Numbered from the stretch's first letter, positions 19,923 through 29,529 are shown. The stretch is DNA of 64,000 bases from Gracilimonas sp. (GCF_040218225.1 NZ_JAVJQO010000008.1:62001-126000), one strand, 5' to 3'. Notes: generated by a model from the letters alone, not told the origin. Translations and numbers: made by a program.

Positions 19923-19966
19923 AATAAAAAAACCGGCAAACCTTATAAAAAAAGATCTGCCGGTTT
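19923..19966 (-). terminator. Rho-independent terminator of the infC-rpmI-rplT transcript
   Basis: On the minus strand, AAACCGGCA pairs with TGCCGGTTT across an A/T-rich loop of 19 bases and is followed by a T-rich tract. It lies about 20 bp beyond the rplT stop codon. Confidence 0.75.
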
Positions 19967-19986
19967 ATACCGTTTAATATATGCAA

Positions 19987-20334
19987 TTAAGCAGTGGCTT
20001 CCTTAACAATAGCAGCAAACGTATCTGCATCGTGTACGGCGAGATCTGCAAGGACCTTACGGTTGATCTCCATATTCTTGGTTTTCATCCCGTGGATGAA
20101 TTTAGAATAGGTTGTACCGTTTAATCTTGCTGCCGCATTGATGCGGGTGATCCATAATCGACGGAAATTACGTTTACGATTCTTGCGATCGCGGTATTGG
20201 TACAGAAGACCTTTTTCAACCGCATTTTTTGCAATGGTGTAAACGTTCTTACGCTTGCCCCAGTAACCTTTCGCTTGATCAATGATCTTTTTGCGACGGC
20301 GACGGGAAGCCACCAAATTTAATGAACGTGGCAT
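19987..20334 (-). CDS. rplT: 50S ribosomal protein L20
   Basis: 115 residues of typical bL20 sequence: basic N-terminal extension ([18 protein letters not shown]), [60 protein letters not shown]20 binds 23S rRNA early in large-subunit assembly and in many bacteria represses its own operon. It is 19 bp downstream of rpmI in the standard infC-rpmI-rplT order and is followed by a terminator. Confidence 0.98.
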   Translation of the reverse strand: MPRSLNLVASRRRRKKIIDQAKGYWGKRKNVYTIAKNAVEKGLLYQYRDRKNRKRNFRRLWITRINAAARLNGTTYSKFIHGMKTKNMEINRKVLADLAVHDADTFAAIVKEATA

Positions 20335-20353
20335 TTTGTCGTTAGTTTAAAAA

Positions 20354-20554
20354 TTAAGATTGATAAGGCAGCTGTCGTTTGATAGACTTCTCATCGGCTT
20401 TGTCAACCAATGTGTCTTTTCCGAGCTGTCTTTTAGTTTTACTACTTTTCTTTGTCAGAATGTGACGCTTATAAGCTTTTTTACGCTTAATTTTACCGGA
20501 ACCGGTAACCTTAAACCGCTTTTTAGCACCACTATTACTTTTCATTTTTGGCAT
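20354..20554 (-). CDS. rpmI: 50S ribosomal protein L35
   Basis: 66 residues, basic throughout: [20 protein letters not shown], then [20 protein letters not shown]. These are characteristic of bL35. It is the middle gene of the infC-rpmI-rplT operon, 75 bp after infC. Confidence 0.97.
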   Translation of the reverse strand: MPKMKSNSGAKKRFKVTGSGKIKRKKAYKRHILTKKSSKTKRQLGKDTLVDKADEKSIKRQLPYQS

Positions 20555-20629
20555 GGAAATCCACCAACTTTTGTGAAAATTTAAAGACTTATAAAATAGG
20601 GAGATTTGTATCCCTGTGCAACGAAGGAA

Positions 20630-21172
20630 TTAACTTTTAGATGGGGAAAGCATCATGATCATTCTGCGGCCTTCCATATTGGGTTTTGATTCGATCTTGC
20701 CCACATCAGAAAGGTCTTTAGCAAGCTGCAGAAGGAGTAATTCCCCCTTTTCAGTGTAGAGCATATCACGCCCACGGAACTGCACCGTTGCCTTTACTTT
20801 ATCGCCACCTTCCAAAAATTCACGTGCGTGGCGGGTTTTGAATTCAAGATCATGGTCGTCCGTGTTCGGACGGAAGCGCAATTCTTTAACAGAAATCGTA
20901 TGCTGTTTTTTCTTCGCTTCTTTCTCTTTTTTCTTCTTTTCATACATGAATTTCCCGTAATCAATCACCTTGCATACCGGGGGCTTGGCATTAGGGGCGA
21001 CCTCTACGAGATCCAATTCATAAGATGCAGCTATCTGCAGAGCGCGTTCAGCTGTCGTAATTTCATGCTCTTCATCCGGTTTAATCACCCGAACTTTAGC
21101 AGCATTGATTTCTTCATTAATTCGAGGACGATCCTCATTTTGCGGTCGTCTCTGATAGTTTCTTCTTGCGAT
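20630..21172 (-). CDS. infC: Translation initiation factor IF-3 (ATC start codon)
   Basis: 180 residues when started at the ATC codon 21172-21170. The N-domain then reads MARRNYQRRP...RINEEINAAKVRVI, including the conserved RIN.EI segment, followed by ELDLVEVAPNAKPPVCKVID, the lysine-rich linker and the C-domain (ISVKELRFRPNTDDHDLEFK...). Starting at the first ATG/GTG-type codon (GTG at 21088) would delete the 28-residue conserved N-terminus. CGAGG lies six bases before the ATC as a Shine-Dalgarno. A non-canonical AUU/AUC start in infC is the known basis of IF-3 autoregulation in E. coli. It is 18 bp after thrS, whose TAA is in the same frame. Confidence 0.93.
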   Translation of the reverse strand: MARRNYQRRPQNEDRPRINEEINAAKVRVIKPDEEHEITTAERALQIAASYELDLVEVAPNAKPPVCKVIDYGKFMYEKKKKEKEAKKKQHTISVKELRFRPNTDDHDLEFKTRHAREFLEGGDKVKATVQFRGRDMLYTEKGELLLLQLAKDLSDVGKIESKPNMEGRRMIMMLSPSKS

Positions 21173-21190
21173 AGTAACCTCGTTGTTTAG
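21173..21190 (-). promoter_or_regulatory. infC ribosome binding site in front of an ATC start
   Basis: The 18-base gap between the thrS stop and the infC ATC contains ACGAGG, spaced about six bases from the ATC. It supports initiation at this rare codon rather than at the downstream GTG. Confidence 0.7.
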
Positions 21191-23134
21191 TTAGTCTTTA
21201 GGTAAAGCTTTAGTTTGAATTTCTTCATTTACATCTGAAAGAAAATCAGAAAAATTGAAAGTTCCAATATCGCCTTTCTTATGGCGACGAACGGAAACGG
21301 TCTCATCTTTGACTTCCTTACTACCCACTATTAACATATATGGGATCTTACTCGTTTCAGCATCTCGGATTTTTCCTCCGATTTGCTCACTTCTGGAGTC
21401 CAGCTCAACCCGAACCCCAAGTTCATTCAATTTCTCGTAGCAGTATTCAGCATACGCATTTTGCTCATCAGAAATAGGGAGAATGCGCACTTGTTCCGGG
21501 GCAAGCCAGAGCGGGAAGTTCCCGGCAAAGTGTTCAATAAGAATACTGGTGAACCGTTCCATGGATCCAAATGGTGCGCGGTGTATAATAACCGGCCGGT
21601 GTTTTTCATTATCTGAACCGACATAGGTCAGGTCGAATCGTTCAGGCATCACATAATCAACCTGTACGGTTCCAAGCTGCCATTTTCGGCCGATTGCATC
21701 ACGGATTATAAAGTCAATTTTTGGTCCGTAGAAACTCGCCTCACCGGGAGCAACATGGTAGTCGAGCTCCATTTCATCAGCTACTTCACGAATTTCTTTT
21801 TGAGCACGGTCCCAATATTCAGTATTACCGCCATACTTCTTCTCATTATCGTCGCGGTAGGAGAGGCGGATATCAACCGGCATTCCAAAAGTATTAAATA
21901 CAAACTGAGTGAGCTCAATGGTATTTCGGATTTCTTTCTTCAGCTGATCGTGTGTACAATAAATATGAGCATCGTCTTGCGTGAAACCACGTACGCGTGA
22001 AAGTCCGCTTAGCTCACCTGACTGCTCGTATCGATAAACCGAACCAAACTCAGCCAATCTCAGCGGTAAATCCCGGTAACTGCGTAACTCATTGGAATAA
22101 ATCCGGTGGTGATGGGGGCAGTTCATGGGTTTCAGCATATACTCTTCGTCATCCACCTGCATAGGATTGTATTGCGAATCCTGATAATACGGGTAGTGAC
22201 CAGAAGTTTTGTATAACTCAATGTTTGCAATGTGCGGGGTGATGACTTCTTTATAGCCACGTTTTTTCTGCTCGTCACGAAGGAAAGCCTCAAGCGTGCG
22301 ACGCAGTACCGTACCGTTTGGAAGCCACATCGGTAAGCCACTGCCTACCATATTGTCGATCATATAGATTCCCAGCTCTTTACCGAGCTTGCGATGATCC
22401 CGTTTTTTGGCTTCTTCAACCCGGTTGAGGTGCTCTTCCAGCATTTTTTGTTTTGGGAAGCTGATACCGTAAATACGGGTCAGTTGCTTGCTTTCATTAT
22501 CACCGCGCCAGTATGCACCGGCCAGACTGGTGAGCTTAACCGCTTTCACATCTCCGGTGTTAGGAATATGAGGTCCCCGGCAAAGATCAGTAAAATCACC
22601 TTGTGAATAAAAAGTGATGGTACCATCTTCGAGATCCTGAATCAGGTCAACCTTATATTCATTTCCTTTTTCTTTATAGAAGTCCAGTGCTTCTTTTTTT
22701 GAAACATCCTTTCGTTCAAATTCTGACTTCTTCCGGGCCATCTCAATGAACTTATCTTCAATCCGGGGCAAGTCTTCCTGGGAGATTTGATTATCGCCAA
22801 AATCGATATCATAATAGAAGCCACTTTCGATGGGCGGGCCGATTCCAAATTTGGCGTCTGGATATAGTTCCTGAACCGCTTCTGCGAGCAGGTGAGCAGA
22901 AGAATGCCAGAAGGTATATTTACCATCTTCACTATCCCAGGTGTTGATAGCGATTTCAGCATCTTTAGTAATAGGGCGATCAAGGTCTGTAATTTCACCA
23001 TCTACAGTAATACTAAGAGCGGCACGGGCTAAGCCGGATGCAATAGACTGTGCTACTTCTAACCCTGTGGTTCCTGATGAATATTCTCGTTGACTTCCGT
23101 CGGGTAATGTGAGCGTAATTTTTTGGTCTGCCAT
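21191..23134 (-). CDS. thrS: Threonine--tRNA ligase
   Basis: 647 residues, the full bacterial ThrRS length. An N-terminal TGS domain (ITLTLPDGSQREYSSGTTG) is followed by an editing/SAD domain (FWHSSAHLLAEAVQELYPDAKFGIGP). The class II core carries the zinc-site motif MNCPHHHRIY, LAEFGSVYRYEQSGELSGLSR-type motif 2 residues and HRAPFGSMERF motif 3. The C-terminal anticodon-binding domain starts near PEQVRILPISDEQN. It lies immediately upstream of infC in the same frame. No obvious leader structure was recognised in the 160 bp before it. Confidence 0.97.
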   Translation of the reverse strand: MADQKITLTLPDGSQREYSSGTTGLEVAQSIASGLARAALSITVDGEITDLDRPITKDAEIAINTWDSEDGKYTFWHSSAHLLAEAVQELYPDAKFGIGPPIESGFYYDIDFGDNQISQEDLPRIEDKFIEMARKKSEFERKDVSKKEALDFYKEKGNEYKVDLIQDLEDGTITFYSQGDFTDLCRGPHIPNTGDVKAVKLTSLAGAYWRGDNESKQLTRIYGISFPKQKMLEEHLNRVEEAKKRDHRKLGKELGIYMIDNMVGSGLPMWLPNGTVLRRTLEAFLRDEQKKRGYKEVITPHIANIELYKTSGHYPYYQDSQYNPMQVDDEEYMLKPMNCPHHHRIYSNELRSYRDLPLRLAEFGSVYRYEQSGELSGLSRVRGFTQDDAHIYCTHDQLKKEIRNTIELTQFVFNTFGMPVDIRLSYRDDNEKKYGGNTEYWDRAQKEIREVADEMELDYHVAPGEASFYGPKIDFIIRDAIGRKWQLGTVQVDYVMPERFDLTYVGSDNEKHRPVIIHRAPFGSMERFTSILIEHFAGNFPLWLAPEQVRILPISDEQNAYAEYCYEKLNELGVRVELDSRSEQIGGKIRDAETSKIPYMLIVGSKEVKDETVSVRRHKKGDIGTFNFSDFLSDVNEEIQTKALPKD

Positions 23135-23294
23135 TCAGTGTTTAATTCTCAGAATTTCTTTAACACTGGAAGATAAAAAAAATAGTATGTACACACAGGC
23201 TTATTCTGGCGATTAATTTCCTTTAATTGGATTGGATTTGATGGCTTAGAAATGTGATATTCGTTCGGCAATGAATTTTAATCTACAGTAGTAC

Positions 23295-25412
23295 ATGAAT
23301 TTTAACCCCGAGGAGAGCTTCTTCGACGCTCAGCCTATGTTCGTTTGTGAGCAGGCTACCCTGAAGATTCTAGATGTTAATAGTGCGGCCACTGATATTC
23401 TGGGGTATAAAAAGAGAAAATTCCTTAAAAAAAGGATAATAGATTTCGGAGAACAGAAATCGGTACAGGAAATTCAGGAAGAAATTCCTGTTTCAGAAAA
23501 AAAATCACCCGATAAAATCTGGGTGTTTAAGACTAAAGCTGGAAAAGATATTTACTTTCAGCTTTCGGCTCATCTCATCAATTATAAAGGCCGACCGGCA
23601 AAATTAGTTATTGCCCATAACTTCTCAGAGATTGTGGAAGGAAAAACGGATGAGAAAAAATTGCTATCCAGTCAGCTCGATCTGAATAATTTTCCACTCG
23701 CGGAAATAGAATGGAATGCATCATTAAATATAATTCGGTGGTCACCAAAAGCTGAAGAACTATTCGGATATACCGAAGAAGAGGCTATAAAGGAAAAACG
23801 GCTGCTCGAAAAGTTTATCCATGAAGATGACCTGGATTATGTGCGTGATACGATCAAAGAAACCTATCAAAACGGGCAGAAGGATGTATCAGTCATCAAC
23901 AGAAATATTACCAAAAACGGAGATGTAATTTATTGCGAGTGGTACAACTCATTGCTTTACAATTCCAAGGGTGATGTTGTTGCGATGTATTCGCTGGTTC
24001 ATGATGTAACCGACCGTGAGGAAGCTCTTGATGATGCCAAGCGCAGTATGATGAGCTACCAGGATCTGTTCAACTCCATAAGCGATGCCATTTATTTGTT
24101 AGATAAAGAAGGCGTCATAATAGAAGCTAATGAAGGCCTTGAAAGCACATTTGGGTACAAAAGAAAAGAAATAGTGGGCATGCATAACCGGGTGCTGGCC
24201 GCTCCGGGTAAATACGATGCAGAACGGATTAAAGAAATCCGGGAGCAGGCCTACAACGGACATCATGGCAAGTATGAAGGATGGGGAAAAAAGAAGAATG
24301 GTGAAATTTTTCCTACTGAATTTTTAGTGAATACCGGGAATTACTTTGGTGAAGAAGTCATCATTGTGATAGAGCGGGATATTTCTGACCGAAAGGAATC
24401 GGAAGAAGCGCTGAAGCAGCGGGAAGGCTTATTTAGTAAACTATTCAATTCTTCTCCGATTGGAATTGCATTGCTGAATGAGCATCGTGAAGTGGAAATG
24501 GTGAATGATGGATTTGAACAACTATTTGGTTACCGTGAAAATGAGCTGAAAGGTTTGGAGCTGGACAAACTTATAGTTCCTGAGAAAAGACACGAAGATG
24601 CAGTACGGCTTACAGAGAGCTCTAAAGTAACGGAAGTTACAGAGAAGCGAATTCGTAAGGATGGAACCATTCTGGATGTTATTATTTATGCGGTTCCGGT
24701 AGTAGTAGAAAAGAGTGTGGTGGGTATCTATGGTATTTATGTGGATATCACAGACCGTAAGAAAGCTGAAGAACAGGTCCGAAAATCCCTGAGGGAAAAA
24801 GAGATGCTGCTCGCTGAAGTGCATCATCGTGTGAAAAATAATCTGGCAGTAATAACGGGTTTGCTTGAACTGCAGTCCTATTCTGCGAAAGATGATAATG
24901 CCAAGCGTATTCTTAAAGACAGCCAGATGCGGGTAAACTCAATCGCCATGGTACATGAAAAGCTGTATCAGAGTGAGGATTTCTCTGAAGTAGATATAAG
25001 TCAGTATTTTGAGGAGCTTACTCATGTAATTCACGAAACCATGCAGCGCTCGGATGTTAAAGTTGAAATTAAGCTGGATATACTTCCTGCCAAGCTTCCA
25101 ATTATACAGGCTATTCCGTGTGGATTACTGCTGAATGAAATTATTACCAATAGCTATAAACACGCTTTTGATGGAAGAAAGAAAGGGGAAATCAGGGTTA
25201 GTTTATCCAAACCAGGGGATAAATTACTACTTCGGATAAAAGACGATGGGGTAGGCTTGCCTGAACAGCCCAAAACAAATATTCACACCTCTCTTGGCAT
25301 GACGCTTATTAAGACGCTTTCCAAACAGCTGAATGCATCCTTCGATTATCGCAGCGAAGACGGAGCTATTTTTGAATTCGAGTTTGAAAAGAGCAGCGAT
25401 GAGGAGGAATAA
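23295..25412 (+). CDS. Cytoplasmic four-PAS sensor histidine kinase (HisKA_2 type)
   Basis: 705 residues with no transmembrane segment or signal peptide. Four PAS/PAC units occupy roughly 10-110, 133-243, 254-368 and 380-490; the later units end in DVTDREEA, DISDRKESEE and DITDRKKAEE linkers. The dimerisation region contains EVHHRVKNNLAVITGLLELQ with the phospho-acceptor at His510/511, and the HATPase_c domain follows (LLNEIITNSYKHAF as N-box, DDGVGLPE as G1). HisKA_2 kinases usually signal to stand-alone response regulators, none of which is adjacent. The signal could be redox, light or a small ligand; the sequence does not say. It converges with the phytase gene across a shared terminator. 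Confidence 0.88.
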   Translation: MNFNPEESFFDAQPMFVCEQATLKILDVNSAATDILGYKKRKFLKKRIIDFGEQKSVQEIQEEIPVSEKKSPDKIWVFKTKAGKDIYFQLSAHLINYKGRPAKLVIAHNFSEIVEGKTDEKKLLSSQLDLNNFPLAEIEWNASLNIIRWSPKAEELFGYTEEEAIKEKRLLEKFIHEDDLDYVRDTIKETYQNGQKDVSVINRNITKNGDVIYCEWYNSLLYNSKGDVVAMYSLVHDVTDREEALDDAKRSMMSYQDLFNSISDAIYLLDKEGVIIEANEGLESTFGYKRKEIVGMHNRVLAAPGKYDAERIKEIREQAYNGHHGKYEGWGKKKNGEIFPTEFLVNTGNYFGEEVIIVIERDISDRKESEEALKQREGLFSKLFNSSPIGIALLNEHREVEMVNDGFEQLFGYRENELKGLELDKLIVPEKRHEDAVRLTESSKVTEVTEKRIRKDGTILDVIIYAVPVVVEKSVVGIYGIYVDITDRKKAEEQVRKSLREKEMLLAEVHHRVKNNLAVITGLLELQSYSAKDDNAKRILKDSQMRVNSIAMVHEKLYQSEDFSEVDISQYFEELTHVIHETMQRSDVKVEIKLDILPAKLPIIQAIPCGLLLNEIITNSYKHAFDGRKKGEIRVSLSKPGDKLLLRIKDDGVGLPEQPKTNIHTSLGMTLIKTLSKQLNASFDYRSEDGAIFEFEFEKSSDEEE

Positions 25413-25413
25413 A

Positions 25414-25440
25414 AAACCCGTTCAGTTTGTGAACGGGTTT
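25414..25440. terminator. Bidirectional terminator between kinase and phytase genes
   Basis: A ten-base stem AAACCCGTTC / GAACGGGTTT with a seven-base loop has A/T-rich flanks on both sides. The T tract is strongest on the minus strand, past the phytase gene, and the hairpin starts two bases after the kinase stop. Confidence 0.8.
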
Positions 25441-25491
25441 ACCTTTGGAGTGTAAGATTAATTGATAACTATAATCAATTAATTGGAGATA

Positions 25492-26562
25492 TTACTTACA
25501 CACATTCAGTTCTAGTTGTTTAGCAATCTCACCCCATGAAACAGCAGATACATTTCCATCATTATGGATAGGAAAGAATCCTCCCTCAGGAAAACCAGGG
25601 AAACTTCGTTGTGAAATAGTGATTCCATCGGTATTAAGGGTATTTGGGTTCGTGAACGTACCAATATGTTTAAGGCTCTTGCGGTCGAAAACATAGAAGT
25701 AGTTATTTTCCTTGCCCTGATCGGTGGTAACCCAATACCCGTTGTCTTCACTACACGAATAAAGTGCAATACCTTCAGGTTCATATTTAAAAATCCCTTC
25801 ACCCATAATTTGGCCGGTAAAATTTCCATCCAAATCATAAATCTTAATGTTGTTTTGAACCGAGTCTTCATCAGCAATCAAAAGACGATTATAGGTTTCA
25901 TCAGCCATTAGAGATTCTACTTTCTTAAGAACCCCGGCACCTGAAGTGGCACCAAAAGCCTTAACATGCTTACTGTTTAAGGAATTGTTTTCTATCGTGA
26001 GCGTGAATTCATGAACCCGTTCACCTAATTCACTATCAGGTGGGACCTGTTCATCCTCAGTTTCATAATTATCGGTGATAAATAAACGATAAACACTGTC
26101 CTCGGTTTTTAAGATACTGATACCGTAAGGCCATTTCAGTTCATTTGCTCCGAAGAATCCCAGAGATTCAAAGTCTGGGAGTGAGAACACCTGAATTCTG
26201 TGATTATTCCGTTCTACTACAATGGCATAATCGTCGACCACAGTAATGCTGTTGGGACGGTCAAGCTGTCCAATTCCCGAGCCAGACTCGGAAAACACCT
26301 CTATTTGCTTGCCATTGGTGGCATCGTAGGCGAGTATAACATCGGTCTCTTTAGCAGTAGCCAGAAGCCAATGCTGGTTATTGGGTCCATGCCAGATAGC
26401 AGGGGTATCAACGTTATTAATAGTATCGCGTGGAGTTTGATACACTTCTTCCACCATGGCTGTTTTAACCATTTGAGAAGGGGGAGTGTTTATTTCTTTT
26501 TCTTTCTGATTACACCCAAATAGAGTGAGTGCAATCAGTGGTATAACTTTTATTAATTTCAT
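25492..26562 (-). CDS. Beta-propeller phytase-like lipoprotein
   Basis: 356 residues starting at the ATG before KLIKVIPLIALTLFGC, a lipoprotein signal with Cys17; an in-frame ATG seven codons earlier (26583) directly abuts the TonB receptor stop and is possible. The body has the beta-propeller phytase layout: DTPAIWHGPNNQHWLLATAKE near the start, SGSGIGQLDRPNSITVVDD, YEPEGIALYS and TDQGKENNYFYVFDR. Such enzymes use calcium to remove phosphate from phytate. The family's DDPAIW motif is DTPAIW here. It is transcribed after a TonB receptor and PhoX, which suits a phosphorus-scavenging role at the cell surface or in the periplasm. A non-catalytic propeller is the alternative. Confidence 0.75.
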   Translation of the reverse strand: MKLIKVIPLIALTLFGCNQKEKEINTPPSQMVKTAMVEEVYQTPRDTINNVDTPAIWHGPNNQHWLLATAKETDVILAYDATNGKQIEVFSESGSGIGQLDRPNSITVVDDYAIVVERNNHRIQVFSLPDFESLGFFGANELKWPYGISILKTEDSVYRLFITDNYETEDEQVPPDSELGERVHEFTLTIENNSLNSKHVKAFGATSGAGVLKKVESLMADETYNRLLIADEDSVQNNIKIYDLDGNFTGQIMGEGIFKYEPEGIALYSCSEDNGYWVTTDQGKENNYFYVFDRKSLKHIGTFTNPNTLNTDGITISQRSFPGFPEGGFFPIHNDGNVSAVSWGEIAKQLELNVCK

Positions 26563-26583
26563 TATTCTGTTTTCTGATCTCAT

Positions 26584-29352
26584 TTAAAGTTCAAATTTCA
26601 CCCCAAGATTACCCCAGAAAGAGTAAAACTCCTGTTGCTCGGGCCGGCTGGAAACTCCATTGTAATAACGAAGAGGTTCGTTGGTGAGGTTGATGAGCTC
26701 CAGAAAAACCGTAAAGTTTTTGTTTATGCGCTGACTTGCGGAAAGGTCAACCTGAATGTGTTCATCATAAATACGATCATTTCCTTCTTCATCGCGAAGT
26801 TCATCAATAAATGCTCCGGCATAAGAAAGAGACACGCGGCCTGAGAACCCCGATCGTTCATACGAAAGCGCGAAATTTCCGGTGTTTTCTGCTTGCCCGG
26901 GAAGGGAAACAGTACGCGTTTCACCATCGGAATTTATGAGTTCTGCTTCAGACCAGCTGTAAGTGTAGTTACCGTAAACTCCAAGACCACTCAGGAACCC
27001 TGGAAGGAAGGTAAGTTGCTGCTGCAGGTTCAGCTCAAACCCAACAAGATCGGCGTTATTTCCATTAACGGGCTGTGTAGCCTCGTATCCATCATACTGC
27101 CCACCACTGAATTCGTAATTGCGGATATAGATGAAGTCTCTGATATCTTTGTAGAACACACCTGCCGAAAGTACACCTACCGAGTTGAAATAATATTCGG
27201 CCATCAAATCCAGATTCATGGAAGTGGTGGCATCAAGTCCGGGATTGCCTAATTCAATTTCTTCATCTTCGCGACTTACAATCCGGTAAGGAGCCAGGTC
27301 AAAATAGTTTGGCTTGGCAAAAGAATTGGTCCAGGCTGCTCTGATGTTAACCAATGGGTTTACAGAATAAGTAAGGTGTACCATCGGAAGAAAGAAGTTG
27401 TAATCGTTTGTTCCCGATGTACTTGTAATCGGAAGCAAGTCACCGTTGGCATCAAACTCTACCAGATTAGCATTGTAATCCACTGAAGTGAACTCATAAC
27501 GGAATCCAACCAGGCCGCTTAGCTTATCCCTCCGGAGATTTGTCATGAGGTAACCGGCATAGGTGTCTTCGTTGGCGTTGTAAGTCTCACTTTCTGAGTC
27601 AGCCATGCTGTCTTCATCCTCCAGTTCGAAAGATGAGCGGTTATCTCGATAAAACGCTTTCAGTAAATCCGGGTCCGGGAAAAGTCCGATACCGTTTTGA
27701 TAGTTATTATCCAGAAAATCGTCGTCTTCAAAATCTCCCTGTACATCAGAATACAGGAAATCACCATCATAGTCGTAGAGGCGAACCCGTGGTGTCGTGA
27801 TTTTCTCTTTAGTTCTGAAAAGTCCGCCGAACTTGAGGTCTCCGGCTATAGTACCAAGATTGTAATTCATTTTTAGATTGAGCCGGGTCGTAAAGTTTTG
27901 ATCAGAAGTAGATTCAGAACTCTGCTCGAATTCATCAAATTCAAAGTTGCCATAACTGTAAGCGCCTGCACCAAAAACCGTTCCTGCAGTATTTACCCCA
28001 AATTGTGGGTAATCAGGATCAGCATCATCAAAAGTGACAAATTCAATGTCTTCTTCTGTAATAGGATCTTCATAGGCCTGCTCAAATACAACGTTGCGAT
28101 CGTACGGGGTATATTGATCAGCATAGGAGTAGGAAGCCATATAATCAATTTCCCATTTATCGGATAAAGCATGCTGACCACCACCGGAGAGGCTGAATAT
28201 CTTCTGCTTTTCCAGGCGGTCTTTAAACTCACGTGCCATTACATCAGCTTCGGCAATAAATGCTCGTCTGTATTCGGTATCCGTGAAATAGTTAAAGGCG
28301 GTGTTAAGAAATACTTTTGACTGATTGTTGAATTGATAGTCGAGGGAAGTGACCAAACCCGCACGTTCACGGTTTAACTCATAATCCCGAAGTTCAAGTG
28401 TCTCCAGTTCTCCATCACCGTATTCCATTTCATTGTTATTGGAAGCACGATTCGCATTTTGGTAGCTACCGGATACCAGGAACCCAAATTTCCCATCAGA
28501 AACACGATCTCCATAGGTCATTGCAGCAATGCCACCAAAAGGGGACAGGTCTTGATTTTGATTGTTATAGCCGGGAGCAAGTGTAACTTTCAATGTTTTT
28601 CCTGCGCGGCTGGCAGCCAGCGTATTAAGGTTAACCGAACCACCGATAGCATCCCCATCCATGTCGGGAGTAATCGCTTTTGTCACTTCAATGCTTGAAA
28701 GGACGTCACTTGGAATCATATCAAGTGCAGCGTAGCGAACATCGCCTTCCGGGGAGGGAATTTGCTCACCATTAATACTGATGTTACTCAGGTTCGGGTT
28801 TGTCCCTCTGATTTGCACATAACGGGCTTCACCCTGGTCTCGCTGAACAGAAACTGCTGGTACCCGTCTTAGGGCATCAGCTACATTTTGATCGGGGAAG
28901 CGTCCTATTAAATCGGAAGCAACAACATTTTTAATATTGGCAGCTGTTCTTTGCTGATTGAGCGCCCGGGCCTGACCCTGCCGTATTCCCTGAACAGTGA
29001 TGCCATCCATTTCAATAAAATTGTCGGTAAGCTCAATATTAAGGGTAAGATTTTGACCTGCTTCAACGGAAACTTCTTCTTCCAAAGTTTCAAAACCCAG
29101 ATAAGAAATACGCAGGGTTTGATTTCCAGCCGGCACTGAGTTTAGCGTATACTTTCCATCAGCATTGGTACTGGTACCAATAGAAGTTCCTTCCACAAGA
29201 ATGCTTGCTCCGGGAAGTAAATCTCCTGTTTTTTGATCCGTAATGGTACCACTAATAGTGGCAGCAGATTGTGCGTTTGAAAACTGTGGCAGCATCAAAA
29301 GTAATGCTGTGACACAGGTTAGAATGAGGGTACTAACCTTTTTTGATAACAT
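26584..29352 (-). CDS. TonB-dependent outer-membrane receptor, phosphate-regulon associated
   Basis: 922 residues: signal peptide (MLSKKVSTLILTCVTALLLM...), a CarboxypepD_reg-like domain (ATISGTITDQKTGDLLPGAS...), and a plug domain (NVVASDLIGRFPDQNVADAL, VQIRGTNPNLSNISINGEQI). A beta-barrel follows, ending in ...FWGNLGVKFEL with a terminal aromatic-type strand. The plug motif FPDQNVADALRRVPAVSVQRDQG-like is typical of TonB receptors linked to phosphorus or organic ligands in many aquatic bacteria. The phytase gene follows with no gap or a 21-bp gap, so the receptor may import phytate or its inositol phosphate products. A Pho-box-like repeat lies about 120 bp upstream. Confidence 0.88.
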   Translation of the reverse strand: MLSKKVSTLILTCVTALLLMLPQFSNAQSAATISGTITDQKTGDLLPGASILVEGTSIGTSTNADGKYTLNSVPAGNQTLRISYLGFETLEEEVSVEAGQNLTLNIELTDNFIEMDGITVQGIRQGQARALNQQRTAANIKNVVASDLIGRFPDQNVADALRRVPAVSVQRDQGEARYVQIRGTNPNLSNISINGEQIPSPEGDVRYAALDMIPSDVLSSIEVTKAITPDMDGDAIGGSVNLNTLAASRAGKTLKVTLAPGYNNQNQDLSPFGGIAAMTYGDRVSDGKFGFLVSGSYQNANRASNNNEMEYGDGELETLELRDYELNRERAGLVTSLDYQFNNQSKVFLNTAFNYFTDTEYRRAFIAEADVMAREFKDRLEKQKIFSLSGGGQHALSDKWEIDYMASYSYADQYTPYDRNVVFEQAYEDPITEEDIEFVTFDDADPDYPQFGVNTAGTVFGAGAYSYGNFEFDEFEQSSESTSDQNFTTRLNLKMNYNLGTIAGDLKFGGLFRTKEKITTPRVRLYDYDGDFLYSDVQGDFEDDDFLDNNYQNGIGLFPDPDLLKAFYRDNRSSFELEDEDSMADSESETYNANEDTYAGYLMTNLRRDKLSGLVGFRYEFTSVDYNANLVEFDANGDLLPITSTSGTNDYNFFLPMVHLTYSVNPLVNIRAAWTNSFAKPNYFDLAPYRIVSREDEEIELGNPGLDATTSMNLDLMAEYYFNSVGVLSAGVFYKDIRDFIYIRNYEFSGGQYDGYEATQPVNGNNADLVGFELNLQQQLTFLPGFLSGLGVYGNYTYSWSEAELINSDGETRTVSLPGQAENTGNFALSYERSGFSGRVSLSYAGAFIDELRDEEGNDRIYDEHIQVDLSASQRINKNFTVFLELINLTNEPLRYYNGVSSRPEQQEFYSFWGNLGVKFEL

Positions 29353-29470
29353 TTGTCCTCCAAATAATAGTTGTGGGTATTTATATCCCGGATGATATCA
29401 TTAGGAGGTTGCGCTACTGTTTCCCAAACATTACGACTGCTTTACCAATAGATTAGCTTAGTGTGAAGAA

Positions 29471-29488
29471 AGTTAAGCGATTATTAAA
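29471..29488 (-). promoter_or_regulatory. Pho-box-like direct repeat upstream of the TonB receptor
   Basis: On the minus strand TTTAATA-ATCG-CTTAACT gives two TTAA-containing heptamers with an 11-bp period, and a third weaker unit TCACACT continues the phase. The same arrangement (TTTAACA-CTTC-CTTAACT) occurs upstream of phoX at 30976-30993. PhoB/PhoP-type boxes in other bacteria are 11-bp-phased TTAACA repeats. Confidence 0.55.
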
Positions 29489-29529
29489 TCGTATAGGGAT
29501 TCAGTGAAAAAATAAATATGTCATCCTTT

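Larger units (their letters stand above)
19664..19986. other. Intergenic gap between rplT and pheS
   Basis: This gap contains the rplT-side terminator (19923-19966), a palindromic GTCAT...ATGAC repeat (19730-19801), and a small inverted repeat TTCGCTA / TAGCGAA close to pheS. No ORF with coding character and no clear TAnnTTTG element were seen. The pheS promoter must lie here or pheS is read from upstream genes. Confidence 0.6.

Noticed and set aside
20630-21088. infC annotated from GTG at 21088
   Set aside because: This start would delete the conserved IF-3 N-terminal segment; the upstream ATC with a Shine-Dalgarno fits better.
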